The notes beneath the pieces are model-generated. The model was given only the letters and a program-made list of their open reading frames with translations. It did not search any database and had not been told where the DNA came from. A stretch of DNA of 64,000 bases from Himantopus leucocephalus (taxonomy: Eukaryota > Chordata > Aves > Charadriiformes > Recurvirostridae). The position numbers and the translations under genes were made by a program. Every line of letters begins with the position of its first letter. Position 1 is the stretch's first letter. Where the stretch lies: assembly GCA_003993805.1 (NCBI GenBank), contig RSEF01000003.1:81236033-81300032 (forward strand), given 5' to 3'. Below are positions 15,466 through 27,800 of this stretch, in pieces.

Positions 15466-15611
15466 GAAGGGACTTATATAATATCTAGAGAAGATATAGA
15501 TATATATCTTATTAAAATATTAATAAGATTAATAAGATTAATAAGATATCTATCTTATATATCTTATCTTACATATCTCTATATATCTGTTATATAGATA
15601 TAAGTCCCTTC
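15466..15611. repeat. AT-rich inverted repeat (hairpin-forming, 146 bp)
   Basis: The ends are perfect 14-bp inverted repeats: GAAGGGACTTATAT at 15466-15479 and its complement ATATAAGTCCCTTC at 15598-15611. The interior is built of TTAATAAGA and ATATCT/AGATAT units that also fold on themselves. It could be a small non-autonomous DNA-transposon relic (MITE-like) or an AT-rich palindrome. I see no clear target-site duplication, so the transposon reading is only a possibility. Confidence 0.7.
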
Positions 15612-16972
15612 TTATATATATCTACAGGATACGTCCTCTTTGAGCACAGGTGAGGAGGGAGCTTTATAAAATGCATTTGTACTCAACAAGTAGAAGTTAA
15701 AAGGCACGTATTGCCAATCCCAGTGATGCTGCTTGTATGAATTATGTCTCAATAATTGCATTGCTCCTGAGTTAAATCATTTCCTTACCCATTTTTCCAT
15801 CAGTTTTCTTCATCAAATCACAGGTACATTATCTAAATGCAAAACAGCCTTAAAATTACCCTAGCATACGACAATCCTTTCCCAAACCGAAAGTTTCCAT
15901 CCCAGATCACATTTCACAAATCAGCTTTCCATCCTGCAACTACTGACTTATCTTCACTTTAAACATTAATCTCCGAGGTGAAACCATCTTAAACACTTCT
16001 AGAAATAAATCCTGCACAGAAGTTAAGTGTAATTTCCTCTGCTCTGAACTCATATACATCTTCTATGCATTTCTGCAGGCAGCAGAGTGGCCACTTTTTT
16101 TCAAGCTTTTCTCAGTAGAATTACGCTTTTTCCTTCTGTAGTAGGTTGATTATAATCCAACTCTCATGGTGAAAGGGAAAACTGGAGAATGGGACAATAC
16201 AGTGCCCAGTGTCACTTAAGAACTTTGCTTAAGAACTAGAAATGGGTTCAGGCAACTATAGTTTAATGATGCAATGCCTAAAACTGGCATACTTGGAGCA
16301 AGAGTAATGTTTGCACTGAAAAGTGCACTGTGCTACTGAGAAGTGGAGCACCTGGAGTGGAGTTTGCAATGTAAAGCCCGCCGTCCATGTTCCCTTGAAT
16401 AAATAGGATGTCTGGAAGCCTACAATGGGGATTTGCACCTGTCAGCAGGTGAAACACTTTGATGCTTAAACCAGTCCTGAGGACGGTGATTCTACAACTC
16501 CATTTCTGCTAAAAGTATGCATCTTAAGGTGGTAGGTAGTCGTGTCTCTTAAACTAGAATGTAGACCCTGAAGCCCAGCTCCTGAGCTTGGTTAACAAAT
16601 TGCGTGTTGACTGATCTTCAATTCCTATAATAGGAAGGACAAATGACTGAATTGCAGTGGGTAGTCTCAGAAGAGTGTCCAAACCAACAAGCCGTAAGTC
16701 GTTGTGGAAAGATGTTGGTGAGACAACTTTTCTTTTTGTCCCCATTACAGCTTGTCAGATAAGAATGTGAAAGACATGGAGTCAGTTCAAGACCAAAGCC
16801 TGAAAGGCTTGCATCTTGCATATCTTGGGAGCACAGAGCTTTGTTTACAACATTCACCTGAGAAAAAATGTGCTGGAGGTCTCCTGCCAATGTGCTTAAT
16901 TGTAGTTACTCAGTAAATGTAGTGTTTGACCTGGAGATAATTGAAAAGATAAGAAGTAAATTCTCCTTGCGT

Positions 16973-16982
16973 NNNNNNNNNN
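16973..16982. other. Assembly gap (10 N)
   Basis: Ten Ns interrupt the sequence immediately before a CR1 fragment. The gap probably hides the 5' part of that repeat; its true length is unknown. Confidence 0.97.
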
Positions 16983-17160
16983 CAAAGACTGGAACAGGCT
17001 GCCCAGGGAAGTGATTGAATCGCCACCCTTGGATGTATTTAAAAGCCATCTAGATACTGTGCTCAGGGACATGGTTTAGAAGTGGGCCCCATGGAGTTAG
17101 ATAACGGCTGGACTTGATGAGTGTAAAGGTCTTTTCCAGCCATAACGATTCTATGATTCC
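16983..17160 (+). repeat. CR1 LINE 3' fragment, sense, 5' end lost in gap
   Basis: Sense CR1 starting right after the N gap with 'ggaacaggctgcccaggg', continuing through 'ctggacttgatgagtgtaaa' and 'ggtcttttccagcc', and ending in GATTCTATGATTCC. It is a dead 3' remnant in HS1BP3 intronic DNA. Confidence 0.92.
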
Positions 17161-18415
17161 CCTGTCCAAAAACAAACTTTAATGGGGCTATGCAACTCAG
17201 AAGCTCAAGAAACAAGCGTAAATTAGTACTAAATAACAAACCCCCAAATACCCATTTTCAGCCAGGACCTTCCTCAGCTGATGTTACAGAACAGCCACAT
17301 GACACTGGCACACGGAAACACTGCAGGAGCGAGAATAAGCAGTCAGGGACAAGGAGGGAGAACAGAACAGACTCTTATGCCACTGCTGCTGCTTCTACCA
17401 TAAAGTTATATATAGCATAAGGAGTGCAATAAATGTGTAAGGTCTCATCATCATGCACCTCATCACAACACTGACAGATGGGTCTTTATCTGCAAATCAG
17501 GCTGTGTAAATATCCATTTATCAGCTATCTTCTACAGAGTGTGATTTACTCTAGGGCTAATGGTCTACCAGGTAAGCACGCACTCACATCACTCTGACAC
17601 TACAGTTATCCCCCAAACATCTGAAAATGTTCACAGCATGCAACAGGGTGCATCCCCTTAGAGTCCCTTTATAGTCAGCGGACAGAGAAACACGTTTCTT
17701 GGGAGTGGTTCAGCAGACAGCTAAAGCATATCAAATTAGATGTACCATAAATGCACCTTTTTCCATCAACTCAATAGACAGTCCCAGGTGAGACAGCTCA
17801 AGTGGACGCCCACATGCTATAGATGACCTGAAAGAGGTGAAATGAATCTTGTGCTATTTTCAAACCTTTACTCTGCAGTTATAAAAAAAACCAATCCAAC
17901 TCAATGTTTTATACGGACACTTCCTTCTACACCACTTTTACTAAGGATTTTAAAAACCATGTCAAAGATTATAGATCAAGGCTAACAGGTCAAGGCTAAC
18001 CTACTGCAAGGTTAATTCCTATTATTGCCCCACATGATTGTTTCTCCATTCAAGTAAACTATTACGTATTTATTTCATGTTTCTGTACCAAGTCCCAGTG
18101 CTGATACATATATCAGAGAAACTAATTTTGTAGCAGGACTTATAAAAAGCTTAATTGGTTTCTATTTGTTGACCCATAATGCAAAATGCTTTAAAGGCAA
18201 CCACAAAGAGTCATTGTTGCTTTGAGGTCCTGGAATAAAAAGTTTGATTAATTTATGTATAATACTCCTATTGCAGAAATGGTACAGACTGTGTCGTCCT
18301 ACTAAGGACCTTGGCCCAGGGCCGCTGCGATGACAAAGTATCTGCTCCATCAAGACAAAAATAATCAAAGCTGATTAAGAAAGTGATCACTAACACAGCA
18401 CTGATTAAACTTTAC

Positions 18416-18581
18416 CATAAATTGAACTACATCTTCAGGCTTGTGCTTTGCTGATTTGAAGGCAGCCAGTCGGGTAACAACGACAATGTGATACTCTACA
18501 TGGCCAGACATCATCTTCCCACGGATTTCCTGGTATTCCGGCACTGACAAATCCAGCCCCGTGTGCGTATTCTGAATTTGC
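18416..18581 (-). CDS. HS1BP3: HS1BP3 coding exon 2 (start of PX domain)
   Basis: HCLS1-binding protein 3 is a PX-domain protein that binds phosphoinositide/phosphatidic-acid membranes and the HS1 adaptor, and has been linked to autophagy control. This 166-nt exon encodes, after the split Arg codon, QIQNTHTGLDLSVPEYQ... then RGKMMSGHVEY... and ...FKSAKHKPEDVVQF, close to the human N-terminal sequence (QNAHTGLDL, RGKMMSGHVEY, FKSAKHRPEDVVQF). The acceptor is a pyrimidine tract plus ccctag just before 18581 (reading leftwards), and the donor is GTAAAG at 18415-18410. The incoming phase (two bases, AG, from exon 1) restores AGG = Arg, and the outgoing phase is 0 (41 + 166 = 207 nt). Open frame continuing past the donor is intronic and does not resemble the family. 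Identity is secure; the exact 3' edge rests on the GTAAAG donor. Confidence 0.93.
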
Positions 18582-21500
18582 CTAGGGAAGAAAACACATG
18601 CAGAGTTCAGGCATTGGCACAAAGACTTTTAAATGACCCTTTCCAAGGATCCAGTTCAAAGCTCAAGGAAGTCAGTGCAAAGACTCCCATTTCAACAGGA
18701 CATCAGACAGACCCTACCCCAACGCTGCTCCTACTCTGCAACAATACAAATTTGGATGTGGCCTACTTCCTATAGTCTATCCCAAAGCACCTGCCACAGG
18801 CCACTGCAGACAAAATGCCAGGCACATAGCATTTCTGGGAACAGAAGATGGGGATTCATTCAGAACAGGATTTCACTCACAGAAGCTGAAGTTGCTGTCC
18901 TATCCAGCAGGGCAGGTGAGAAGATCCCATGAGCTCTCATCACGGCTTGTTTTGAAGCAAAGGTCTGTTCACTGCAATTCATGCCAAGCCCTATCCACCC
19001 CTCCTGTGTCTTAGCACATCCCCAGGAATGGCAGAGACAATAGCTGAAAGGGGCCACGAAAGGAAGAAGGAGCTTCCTGGGGCGCAGGGACAGTGTAAGG
19101 TTTGTTAAGAGCCAACCAGGGAACTAGATTAAAGCCTGAAATACAAAGAAGTTGCTGGAGCGACTGCTGGGCAAACCATGCAGTTTCCGTTTGTGGAGGT
19201 CCTTGAGGAAAATTAGACAAAAGCCTATCAGGACTGAGCAAGTTAAAGGAGTACATGATGTCTTTGAACTGCCTTCTGGTCTTGACTGTCTGACTGACAG
19301 TCTTGTTGCCAAATAGCAGAAAGGGTACACCATCTAAAGTATCTCAGCTTTCCCACAAAAAAAAACCCACTGGAAACAAACCCACCTGCCCTTTCATACC
19401 CAGTTAAAGTAGACAAAGAATCACAACGTTAACCTCTGAGAACTGCCAACAGTCAGAACCGCCCATGGCTCCTCTTGGAAGAAAATGCAATGAGGGAGCT
19501 GCTGCTGCAGTTTACTCAATGCATCTTCTTCTCCTGCCAGCTTCAGATCCACTGAACCGTGGCATCACCTTCCCCCTGGATTCCCACCCAAGGAATTATT
19601 CATGACATTTCTGCAAGAGGAATGAATGCCAGGATCATATTATAGTGCTCATGCATCAAGAGTAAGACCAAGCAGCTGCAGTTGGGGCACAAGAAAATAG
19701 TACGTTTTACGAAATAAACAGTCTGTTTCAATAGACTTTAAAGCAAAACTGGTCAGAGATCCTCTCCCCAAAGTTATCCCCGTGCCAAGCCACAGCACGC
19801 TCACTACTGCTGTCACTGGAACAACATACTCTGCCAGCATCACAAAGAAGTTTATCATCCAGAGCATCAAATACTCTCTGAAGACATCTCCAAGCGCATC
19901 CTTCGTATGTGTAAGTGAATGTTTTTCAATGAAATCAGAAGGGACTGTTTACAGTTTTCTTTTCATTAAATTTTTTTCTGCTTTTTTTTTTTTTTAACTT
20001 TAGCTGTATGGGGAACGTCAAGTCCCATCTTCTCTGGACTTCCTGTGGATTGCAGAGATGCCTTGTGGAATTTTTTCCTTTCTTTAGGAAGTTTAGATTC
20101 ATTAACGCAGGTGCCCTTCACCTAAGGATAAATGAGGTGTACAAACTCAAAATACACTTTAAAGGTGTTTAAACAATCTAGTTTCAAACAAAGTTTCAAA
20201 AGACTCCTCTCATCATGTCAAAACTTGACCAGTTCTTTTGAAACTTGAGTTTTCCCAAGAAGGGAACCTCTGACCCTCCAATGCTAAACTGAACATAAAA
20301 CTTTTTAAAGAGAGTATTTCAAGAGTTCTGTATAAATCAGATAGGAACAAACAAGGACACAGGCCCGATTTTGTACCCAATCCTCTTTGCAAGCCATGTT
20401 TAAAACATTTGGGCTTTAACAACAGCTCTACCTTCACCGAGATTTTATACTAGGTACCTAAATGCCATTCTGTTTGCTCCGATTCTGTTCTCGTTTTCTG
20501 CCAGCCAAGGACTTGACTTTACACTAACAGACAAAATTTTGTTCTCAGGTATGCGTTGTCAGGCTGTAAACACAGAATCAATAGTGCTTGTGTATAAATA
20601 CTTAGGTGCCTGGCTTTCACACAGCAGTCTGTCGAACCTGTAAGTAACAGTCATTATCTGCAGCGTTGTCTCCTTCGATGACAGCCAAAATGCTGACTCA
20701 AAGGACACCTGCCAGTAAAATCAGCTGGATCTGGGGTTTTTAGAAATACTGGAAATGCTCCCCACGTGTTGTCGCTCAAAAGTTGTGACTGCAGCTATGA
20801 CAGCAATAAGGTCTGTCGAATGGTACTCTGGAGTGACTTATTTCTGTTAACACAGCCACAGACGGACTATAAATAACAAATTAACCTGCTTTTCACCTCT
20901 GAGGTAAATAAAATGAAAAAACACCAGTACACCATCCTTTCCTGAATGGCCTTATTTAGCTTAAAACACCAGCCACATACAGATGTACTCGGATGACACA
21001 ACAACTTCAGTGTAAGAGCTGCTGCATCAAAGAGTCCTAAAAATGTCATGGAAGTTAAAAAGTACCTTGCCTACATCCAGGGTTTTTCTTTTAAAGTTGT
21101 AAAAAAGCCTCAGCTAAAATGACTGTAATGGAAAGCGATTAGAAGGAGGGGGAGTAGCTACATTTTTGTATGTTTGCTTTAGGCCTCATGATCACTTTCA
21201 TTATCAACTCTTACACGAAACCTAACACTATTTTCTCTTCCATAGCAACAGGATTGTGTGGGTTTTTTAAATACAAAAATGATTCTAAAGGAACAGAAAT
21301 CAGCAGGGAGGCTGAGATAGATACAGCGTAATATCCAAAGTGCACACTAGTTCTTGGAATGCCTTAGTTTCAAAACAAGCAGCCCCCAGTGTTTTAATTC
21401 ATTTGATACTGTTGTTGTTATTCAAGCAGACGCAGCACCTACAAATCCCAAGGCAAAACATAGTTTCATTGCATTTTTCACACCAAACACAATTATTTTT

Positions 21501-23639
21501 ATACTAGTAGTTTTTACCAAGAAGCAAAAGGAGAACGCTGGTTGTTTAAATTGGACACGTTTATTGCTTCTACTCCTTACTTAAACCCAGCTTGTGTACC
21601 TACAAGTTACATTTTTGTCTACAATACAGACGATTCAGGGGAGATTTGGGCACACAGTTAACTTTGCTAACACGAATCGCTTCACTTGAATACAAGACCA
21701 TTCATACCAGTAACAATGTGCTTGCACAATCAGGTCATGCAGGATCGGCGCAGGATAGAGGAAAGGGAAACTATACAAAGGTCAGCTCAACAGAGCAGTT
21801 TCCGCAGCTCACAGAAAAGCCACAACTTTTCATTCCTGTCTTTTGATTTGCATATAATGTAGAGTCTTTGTATTTTAATTAACCTGCTTTCCGTGCTGAA
21901 AGGCCAAGATGGGAGAGAAGGGAATTTAGCCACTGCAAGCAAGAAAGCAAAGTAAGGGATGTAAGTGCCATGATCAGAGAAACTTTATTCCAGTGTCTGT
22001 GCAGTCAGGAGAGTGGACTCTGCACTTTCTGCCTTGATAAAGTCAGCCCTACCAGCAGCACCCAGCTCCAGCAACCTCTGCCCAAAGGGGACCAAACTGT
22101 GATGACCCAGGTCACAGTAAAAGGAGAAAAAACTTGTACGACTCATTTATTCATTCAGTCAAGGCAAAATATCAGATACGAATTAGCCAGCATTTTTATT
22201 TCTTTGTGTAGTCTAACTACAAGTATACAGACTATTTATATTACCATAGCAACTAGGAATCCTATTCCCAAAACCAGTACGTATAAAGAGTGAAAAAGGT
22301 CACAACTATACAGCTATCTTATCTCACAAGCTAGAAAATATATGCACTTGCAAAAGCCTTAATCCTACACATACATCTATATCCAATTTTATCACTGACA
22401 GCATTCCAATATCAGTGGGATGCTTTACAACTGGTAAAGTCTACCGACTGCAAAACAAATCCAGGTGTTCAGATTTCCATTTCCAAGGCTAAACCTAACA
22501 TAAAGTCAGTCCTACAAAACATGCGAGTTAAGTCAAATATGTTTGAAGGTTCAAGGCCACTGCTCCAAAGGAAGTCAGGCCCTGATATAGCCAAATATTT
22601 AAGGATTAGAATAATGGTTTTGAAGTTAATGTGATTGAAATAGTTGCTACTTATGTCCTAGGAGGGAGATGTGTGAGGCAAGACCTTGCTGAATCAACAC
22701 TTTTGTTTCTCATGTCACATCTGACAGGGAACTGCTTTCATGTGGTCTCAAATATCTCGTGGGGGTAAAAAAAAAAAAATAAAAAAATCTCTCTCTATCA
22801 TTTCTCTATAAAGATTGCCACAAGCGTTTTCTTCTTGAGGCACTTCTCTTGAGAGTTCATTCGCCACAACTAGAAAAATACAGGTTTTAAAAATTTAATG
22901 CAACTAAACACCAAAGTGCCTCTGCACCCACCTAGGGCACGGATTCAAGAAGGTGGGGAAACAGAATAAACTTATTTTGCCCACCCCTGGCCTCACTTCG
23001 AGCCCTGACAGGCCGCCCGCGGCCCGCTGGACACAAGGGACAGGCAGCGGTGCACGGTGGCTTTTGGGGTCAGCCAAAAGCACTGACGACACCGCGCCTC
23101 AAAGACGCCCGTGTACGCTTCAGGGTGAATTTTAATTCCTTCTGACCCACCTCAAAACACTGACAAGGGAAAGACGTTTCTGGAGGGTGGGAGCACACGT
23201 TGCGTCCCCAGCAATGTCAACGTGGAAGGGAAAGGACTCTCAGTTACCACAGGAGGAAAGGACCCAACGGCCAGCGTTACACAGGGCGGGCCACACAACA
23301 CTGCTCTTCTCCCGGCTGTGAAATGCCAAAACACTCGCGGAACCACATTTATCCGAAGCCTTCTGGGGGCAAAACCACGCAGCGGACACCCGCCGCCCGC
23401 CTCGGCCTCCCCTCAGCTCCCCCACCGCCCGCCAACCCCTCGGCCCCCCCTCAGCTCCCCCACCGCCTCCTCAGCTCCGCCACCCCCCTCAGCGCCCGCC
23501 CTGGGGTCCCCGTGAGGCGCCGCCCGCCGCGCTCCTTCCCTTCCCCAGGCGGCGCCCGTCGCCAGCGCGGCGGTCCGGCTGCGCGGGCCCTGCCCGGCGG
23601 AGGGAAGGCGGCGGCGGGGTCGCTGCTTCTCCCCGGTAC
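18582..23639 (-). other. HS1BP3: HS1BP3 intron 1
   Basis: About 5.1 kb between the two recognised coding exons, bounded by GTACCG (donor side, 23639 downward) and ccctag (acceptor side, 18582). It is moderately AT-rich up to about 22.9 kb, then becomes GC-rich as it enters the promoter CpG island. Poly-A/T runs occur at about 19.98 and 22.77 kb. I see no additional exon or full-length transposon in it. Confidence 0.8.
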
Positions 23640-23680
23640 CTGGTGGTGACCAGCACGGCGGGCGCCGAGCTGTGCTGCAT
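23640..23680 (-). CDS. HS1BP3: HS1BP3 coding exon 1 (start codon)
   Basis: A short 41-nt coding exon: ATG at 23680-23678 opens MQHSSAPAVLVTT and then AG, the first two bases of a split Arg codon. Human HS1BP3 begins MQSPAVLVTSR, so the PAVLVT core is conserved, with a small insertion after MQ in this bird. The donor reads CCAG|GTACCG. Joining to the exon starting at 18581 gives VTTR-QIQNTHTGLDL, matching the human junction. The in-frame ORF that runs through this spot is much longer (23413-24012) but only these 41 bases are HS1BP3 coding; the rest is GC-rich intron and upstream sequence. It sits in a CpG island 226 bp downstream of a tRNA gene on the same strand. Confidence 0.88.
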
Positions 23681-23888
23681 GGCGGGGAGGGGTGGGGGAA
23701 GCAGCCTCGCTCCGGATCGGCGCCGGCCCGGGCGGAGAGGCCGCGTCCGGCCGTCACGGGGTCCCGCCTCCCTTCCCCCGGGGCTGGCAGCGGGCCGCCC
23801 CGCCGGATGTGTGCCGGCGGGAGGCTGCGGTGCAACACGGTGGCGGGGAAGAGCGCAAAGGGAGGAAAACGGCCGAGCCGGGGGAGAA

Positions 23889-23898
23889 AAGAAAAGCG
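23889..23898 (-). terminator. Pol III terminator of tRNA-Ser
   Basis: About ten bases past the tRNA 3' end, the minus strand shows two T runs of four (CTTTTCTTTTC), the standard RNA polymerase III stop signal. It supports the tRNA being an active gene. Confidence 0.75.
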
Positions 23899-23906
23899 AC
23901 ACGAAC

Positions 23907-23988
23907 CGTAGTCGGCAGGATTCGAACCTGCGCGGGGAGACCCCAATGGATTTCTAGTCCATCGCCTTAACCACTCGGCCACGACTAC
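23907..23988 (-). tRNA. tRNA-Ser (anticodon AGA)
   Basis: The minus strand reads an 82-nt tRNA with all expected parts: acceptor stem GTAGTCG pairing with CGACTAC plus discriminator G, A box TGGCCGAGTGG (23971-23981), anticodon stem-loop ATGGA-CTAGAAA-TCCAT with anticodon AGA, the long variable arm typical of class II serine tRNA, and B box GGTTCGAATCC (23918-23928). The downstream flank carries TTTT runs (about 23889-23898), a Pol III terminator. There is no intron and no mismatch in the stems I checked, so it looks functional. From memory it matches the vertebrate tRNA-Ser-AGA sequence essentially throughout. Confidence 0.97.
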
Positions 23989-24749
23989 CCCGGCGGGCGG
24001 CTCCTCTGGCACGGAACCTCCACCAATTCACTCTCCGCTTTCGCTTCATTATTTTTTTTCCCCCTTACGGGACCAAAACATCTCCCCGGTGACATCCGTG
24101 CGCCCTCCTCCCTAGCTCGCACGCCTTACAGCAGCCGGCACGGTGCTGCTGCAGAGCGGCACCTGCGGCAGAAGGCTCCGCGGCGGCCCTGTGCCCCGCG
24201 CCGAGCAGAGAGCGCCGCCGGGAGCCGCGACCCCCCCCGGCCCCGGGGCTGCTCGGAGTTCGCTCCAACGTTCGTTTTAGGAAGAAAGCAGCAAACAGCT
24301 GCTCCCTCTGCTGCCCTCCACCGGCACCCAGAGCCGGCCCGCGGAGCGCAGCTTCGTTTTCACCCTTCTGGGTGCACCGGAGTGCTTTATCCCCCCCCTC
24401 CCGCCCCGGCTTCTGCAGGGAAGGACCGAGGAAAAAAAGCTTCGTAACGGGCACAGCTTTCTGCTGCTCACGCTTCAGTGTCACGGCAGGAAACTAAGGA
24501 GGTGGTGGGGAATATTAGAAAAGCGATAGAAACCATCAGCGGCGCCGCCCCCCGAAGAGGCTCTGCACCCCGAGTGGGTGCGTAGCGGGTCCAGGGCTGC
24601 CCCCAGAGATGAGCAGCCCCCTAAAAGAGAGGACCTGGTGAGTGGATTAGGGCTTTTCATCCCGGAAAGAAACAGCTGGAGGCGTTGGGGATGCGATGGT
24701 AGTCTGTAAAAATCGAGAGAGATCCAAAGGTGGCAGATACAGAATGATC

Positions 24750-24802
24750 TTAGAAGCATAGAATCATCTAGGTTGGAAGGGATCTTTAAAATCATCGAGT
24801 CC
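24750..24802 (-). repeat. CR1 LINE short fragment, antisense
   Basis: About 50 bp of inverted CR1 tail: 'catagaatcatctaggttgg' followed by 'aagggatctttaaaatcatc' and 'gagtcca'. It is the same 3'-end segment as in the other copies, heavily truncated. Confidence 0.85.
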
Positions 24803-27800
24803 ATCTTTTGCTGCTTCTGGTGAAACTAGAAGTCTACCACATGAAACACATGAGTCAAAACACACAGAAAGGGGAGACTTCCTAAGTGGAGTTCCTTCCT
24901 AAACCCTGGTTGTTTTCTCTCCCTGATTATTGCCACTGGAAACCTTTTGTTAAGCAGAGTGTAAATAGCACCGCATGGCTGCTGCCTTCCTGGCTCAGGA
25001 ATCACCATTGCCAGGAGGGCTGCCAGCCACTGGAAAACACTTTTGAAATGTGAATCGTTCTCATGTGGCCTATGAGGGGTTAAAAAGCTCTGGGCTGGAG
25101 TGCCTGAAGGCATAAGTATATCCTAAATAGTTACATGTCTAAATGAATTGCATCTCTAATGGCATTTTTGTCCCCACTTGGCTTCCTGGATAATCCAATT
25201 TATTCAGATAGTAACAAGGAGTAAGCAGCTGGCAGTTCGCCACCTGAGACAGCAAAAACGGAGCAGGACCTGAGCCGTGAGCCCCCGCTGAGGCAGTGCT
25301 CGTCACACTCGCTGAGCAGCGTCCATCCAAATGTTGCCGAGTGCCTGTGAAGGTGCTTCAAAAACTGGGGCTGTTCTCCCCAGACGGGAGTGTCTGCTCA
25401 GCCCCGGTGTGCTGCTGGGATCTGCCTTTGACCTGGAGAGGTCGTGTGCACTGTGTCGGTATGCACATGAAAGAACTCCAAACACTGCCTATTTATCTTA
25501 TTTCTTAGCAAGTCTCATCATACGTGGGATTTTTGTAACTCCACAGCTCATGTCATCAAAAGCATCATGTAGTTGGAAAATAAAACAAACGTCTCAGTGT
25601 TGCTAACCTCTGAAGTTGGGGAAGGGATCAGCTGACTTACCCATGAGTTTAGAGTAGGGGCTTTCATCAGGTAGTGACTGTGAAGAGTGCATTTCTGAGT
25701 GAATCTCAGCATAAAAGGTGCACAAAAGTCAAACCCGACAGAAGCAAACTGTAATATGCAGGTAGAGCTGTCTGCTGCAGCTGAGCAACAGTCTTGCCTT
25801 TTTCAGAAGCAACCTCCCAGAATATTTGGAGTTTGATTTCCATGTTGCTTTGGATGCCACAGAGAAAATTTCTTCCATTGGACCTATTTTTTTTTTTTTT
25901 TCTGGCAGAAAAGAGCACATCGATGAGCACTGGGCAGACCCTGCCCCCAGGCCATCAGGCTCAGTGACACTGATCGTCAGCGTAGCTGATCATCAGTTGG
26001 AGACGTGCAGGGGAAGGCCTATGGGAGGATGTGCAGCGAACCTGAGAACTAATACCAGTAACAGTCATCACTAATAAAGTTACGATTTCCTACCAATATT
26101 TGGGTTACCCTCAGCTGCTCCTCTCACCCTCATGGGTCTCCCTTGCCTCTGTCCAGTTGTGTATGAGCAAAGGAAAGAGGAAGAGGCGCTCTGAAGCTTC
26201 AGGGCTCTTTTCTGTGGGACTGCTGGCTTTGTTCCTGACTTTTAACTCTCCCGTGTTGACTGGTTTAGTCTGGTTTAGTAGCTTGCTTGGTTTATTTTTA
26301 TCTATTTTTTTTTCTCCTTCCTTTCTGGGCCTTCAACAAACGAAATCAACATATTCATGTGGTCAGTATTCAGTAGCCTAAATTATGCATAGCTGCAGCA
26401 TCTCTGTAACAAAACTAGTAATGAATTTGCATAGAATAACTGCCCATATACGATCCCGTATTTTTTTTACTGCAGTTATGTGTGGTACTTTGTTAGAGCC
26501 TCAGGGGTTTCTAACTAGATGAGGCAAGGTCGCAGATGACTGCCCCGGGTGGAAGAAGGTGCTCAAAGAAAAGGAGGCCAGTCTGGTTTCAGTCAAAGGC
26601 CTCTAGAAAGTGAAAGAGAAGAATGAATGGGAGACAAGTAATTAAGTCCAGTAGGTGGTTGAAGGAGATTCATTAGTGTTCAAGATGTCCAAGCGGCTGT
26701 CCACATAAAAGCAGCTCTTGCTGACAGACAGTATGACCCTGAAAACCTAAAGCAGTAGCCCCCACAACCCAGGGGAAATGGAGAAGGCAGGTTTACAAAG
26801 AATTTAAGAAGAGATACATACAGCCTTTATAGCTGGTGTAGCTCTTTCAGGAGTCAAGTGGCTGTTTCAGTTTCACCAAAAATCTTTAAGCTGTCATTAT
26901 TTCACTGAAATAAAAAGTGGTAAGTTATTCTCAGAAATCCAAACTTAGATACCTAATCCCAACTGTAATACCATATCCTTATAAATCTCGTAATTTTGGG
27001 ACACCTTTTGAACATTTGAGTTCAGTAATACAGTTCTGCTGGTCTGGGAGCACCCACTACCTAACTACTTTATGGCCTGCGTCCTGAGCTGAATTCCATA
27101 AAAACCTTCTTGTCACACTGAAGTAGTCTAAGTTTCCACTGTATCTCGAGGGTTATCACTTTGTGCTGCAAAACAAGAACTATCTTCCCTCAGAGCAGCT
27201 ATGTCCAGCACTGGCAGGGCTCTCGGAGAAGAGGGCTCCTGGAGGCTCAGCACTGGCTGGTACATGAGTCAGTACCACCCTGTTTCCCCACCTCTTAATG
27301 AAATCCATCTTAGGGACCAAAAGTTGTTTCTACTCTCCCTCCACAGTACCCGTCTGCTCTTCTCCCTGCTGACTGCACATGCAGGAGCAGGTCCTGCAGG
27401 TGTTTCCTTCAACACAAGGAGAAGCACCGAAAGGCCGTCTAACAGGGAAGGGGTTGGGACGTTATCTTGTGCTCCGTGCCTGAGCTCTTATCAAAGGCAT
27501 CCAACAAGGCATGCATCCTCTGTGACCCTCCACCTCTCCCGCATCAAACCTCTGCCCTGCAGTGTCACGGATCAAGAAGACCCTGTTTTGAACTCCTTCC
27601 AAACCCCCACTCCCGGACACGCACGCAGCACAGCCCCGTGACGTGTAGGTATTACAGACCAAATGACAACCAGGTGAGGGTGACACTTGGGCTCAGGGCG
27701 GGTGAGCATCAGCTGTGTTTGCCTCTGGACTAATTTTTCTGTCCACTAGAGAGCACTCAAATACAACCTATAGACCAGGGACGGGTTGCTGGTGCTAACT

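Larger units (their letters stand above)
47..18415 (-). other. HS1BP3: Probable HS1BP3 intron 2 (partial), AT-rich, no exon recognised
   Basis: This 18 kb lies downstream of HS1BP3 exon 2 in the direction of transcription. I searched the minus strand by eye for the continuation of the PX domain (the segment that in human HS1BP3 runs through a KYSEIEEFY-like stretch and LPPLPRKVLF) and did not find it, so exon 3 probably lies left of the window. The open frames here are short, lack family resemblance and do not overlap splice-like boundaries. Content seen: CR1 fragments at 14.6 and 17.0 kb, an AT-rich inverted repeat at 15.5 kb, a 102-bp duplication around an N at 9.6 kb, a 10-N gap at 16973-16982, and poly-A/T runs. 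A very small exon could have been missed. Confidence 0.55.
22980..24440. promoter_or_regulatory. CpG island at the HS1BP3 promoter
   Basis: From about 22.98 to 24.44 kb the sequence becomes strongly GC-rich with many CG dinucleotides, against AT-rich flanks on both sides. It contains HS1BP3 coding exon 1 and the tRNA-Ser gene. Edges are judged by eye. It is the expected housekeeping-type promoter of HS1BP3; no TATA box is evident upstream of the ATG. Confidence 0.8.

Noticed and set aside
1..18415. HS1BP3 exon 3 and later exons
   Set aside because: Looked for on the minus strand using the conserved LPPLPRKVLF-type segment; not seen, so not annotated.
23413..24012. 199-codon minus-strand ORF over the HS1BP3 CpG island
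   Set aside because: It translates the tRNA gene, 5' flank and intron. Its frame does not match the HS1BP3 protein; only the short 23640-23680 exon is supported.
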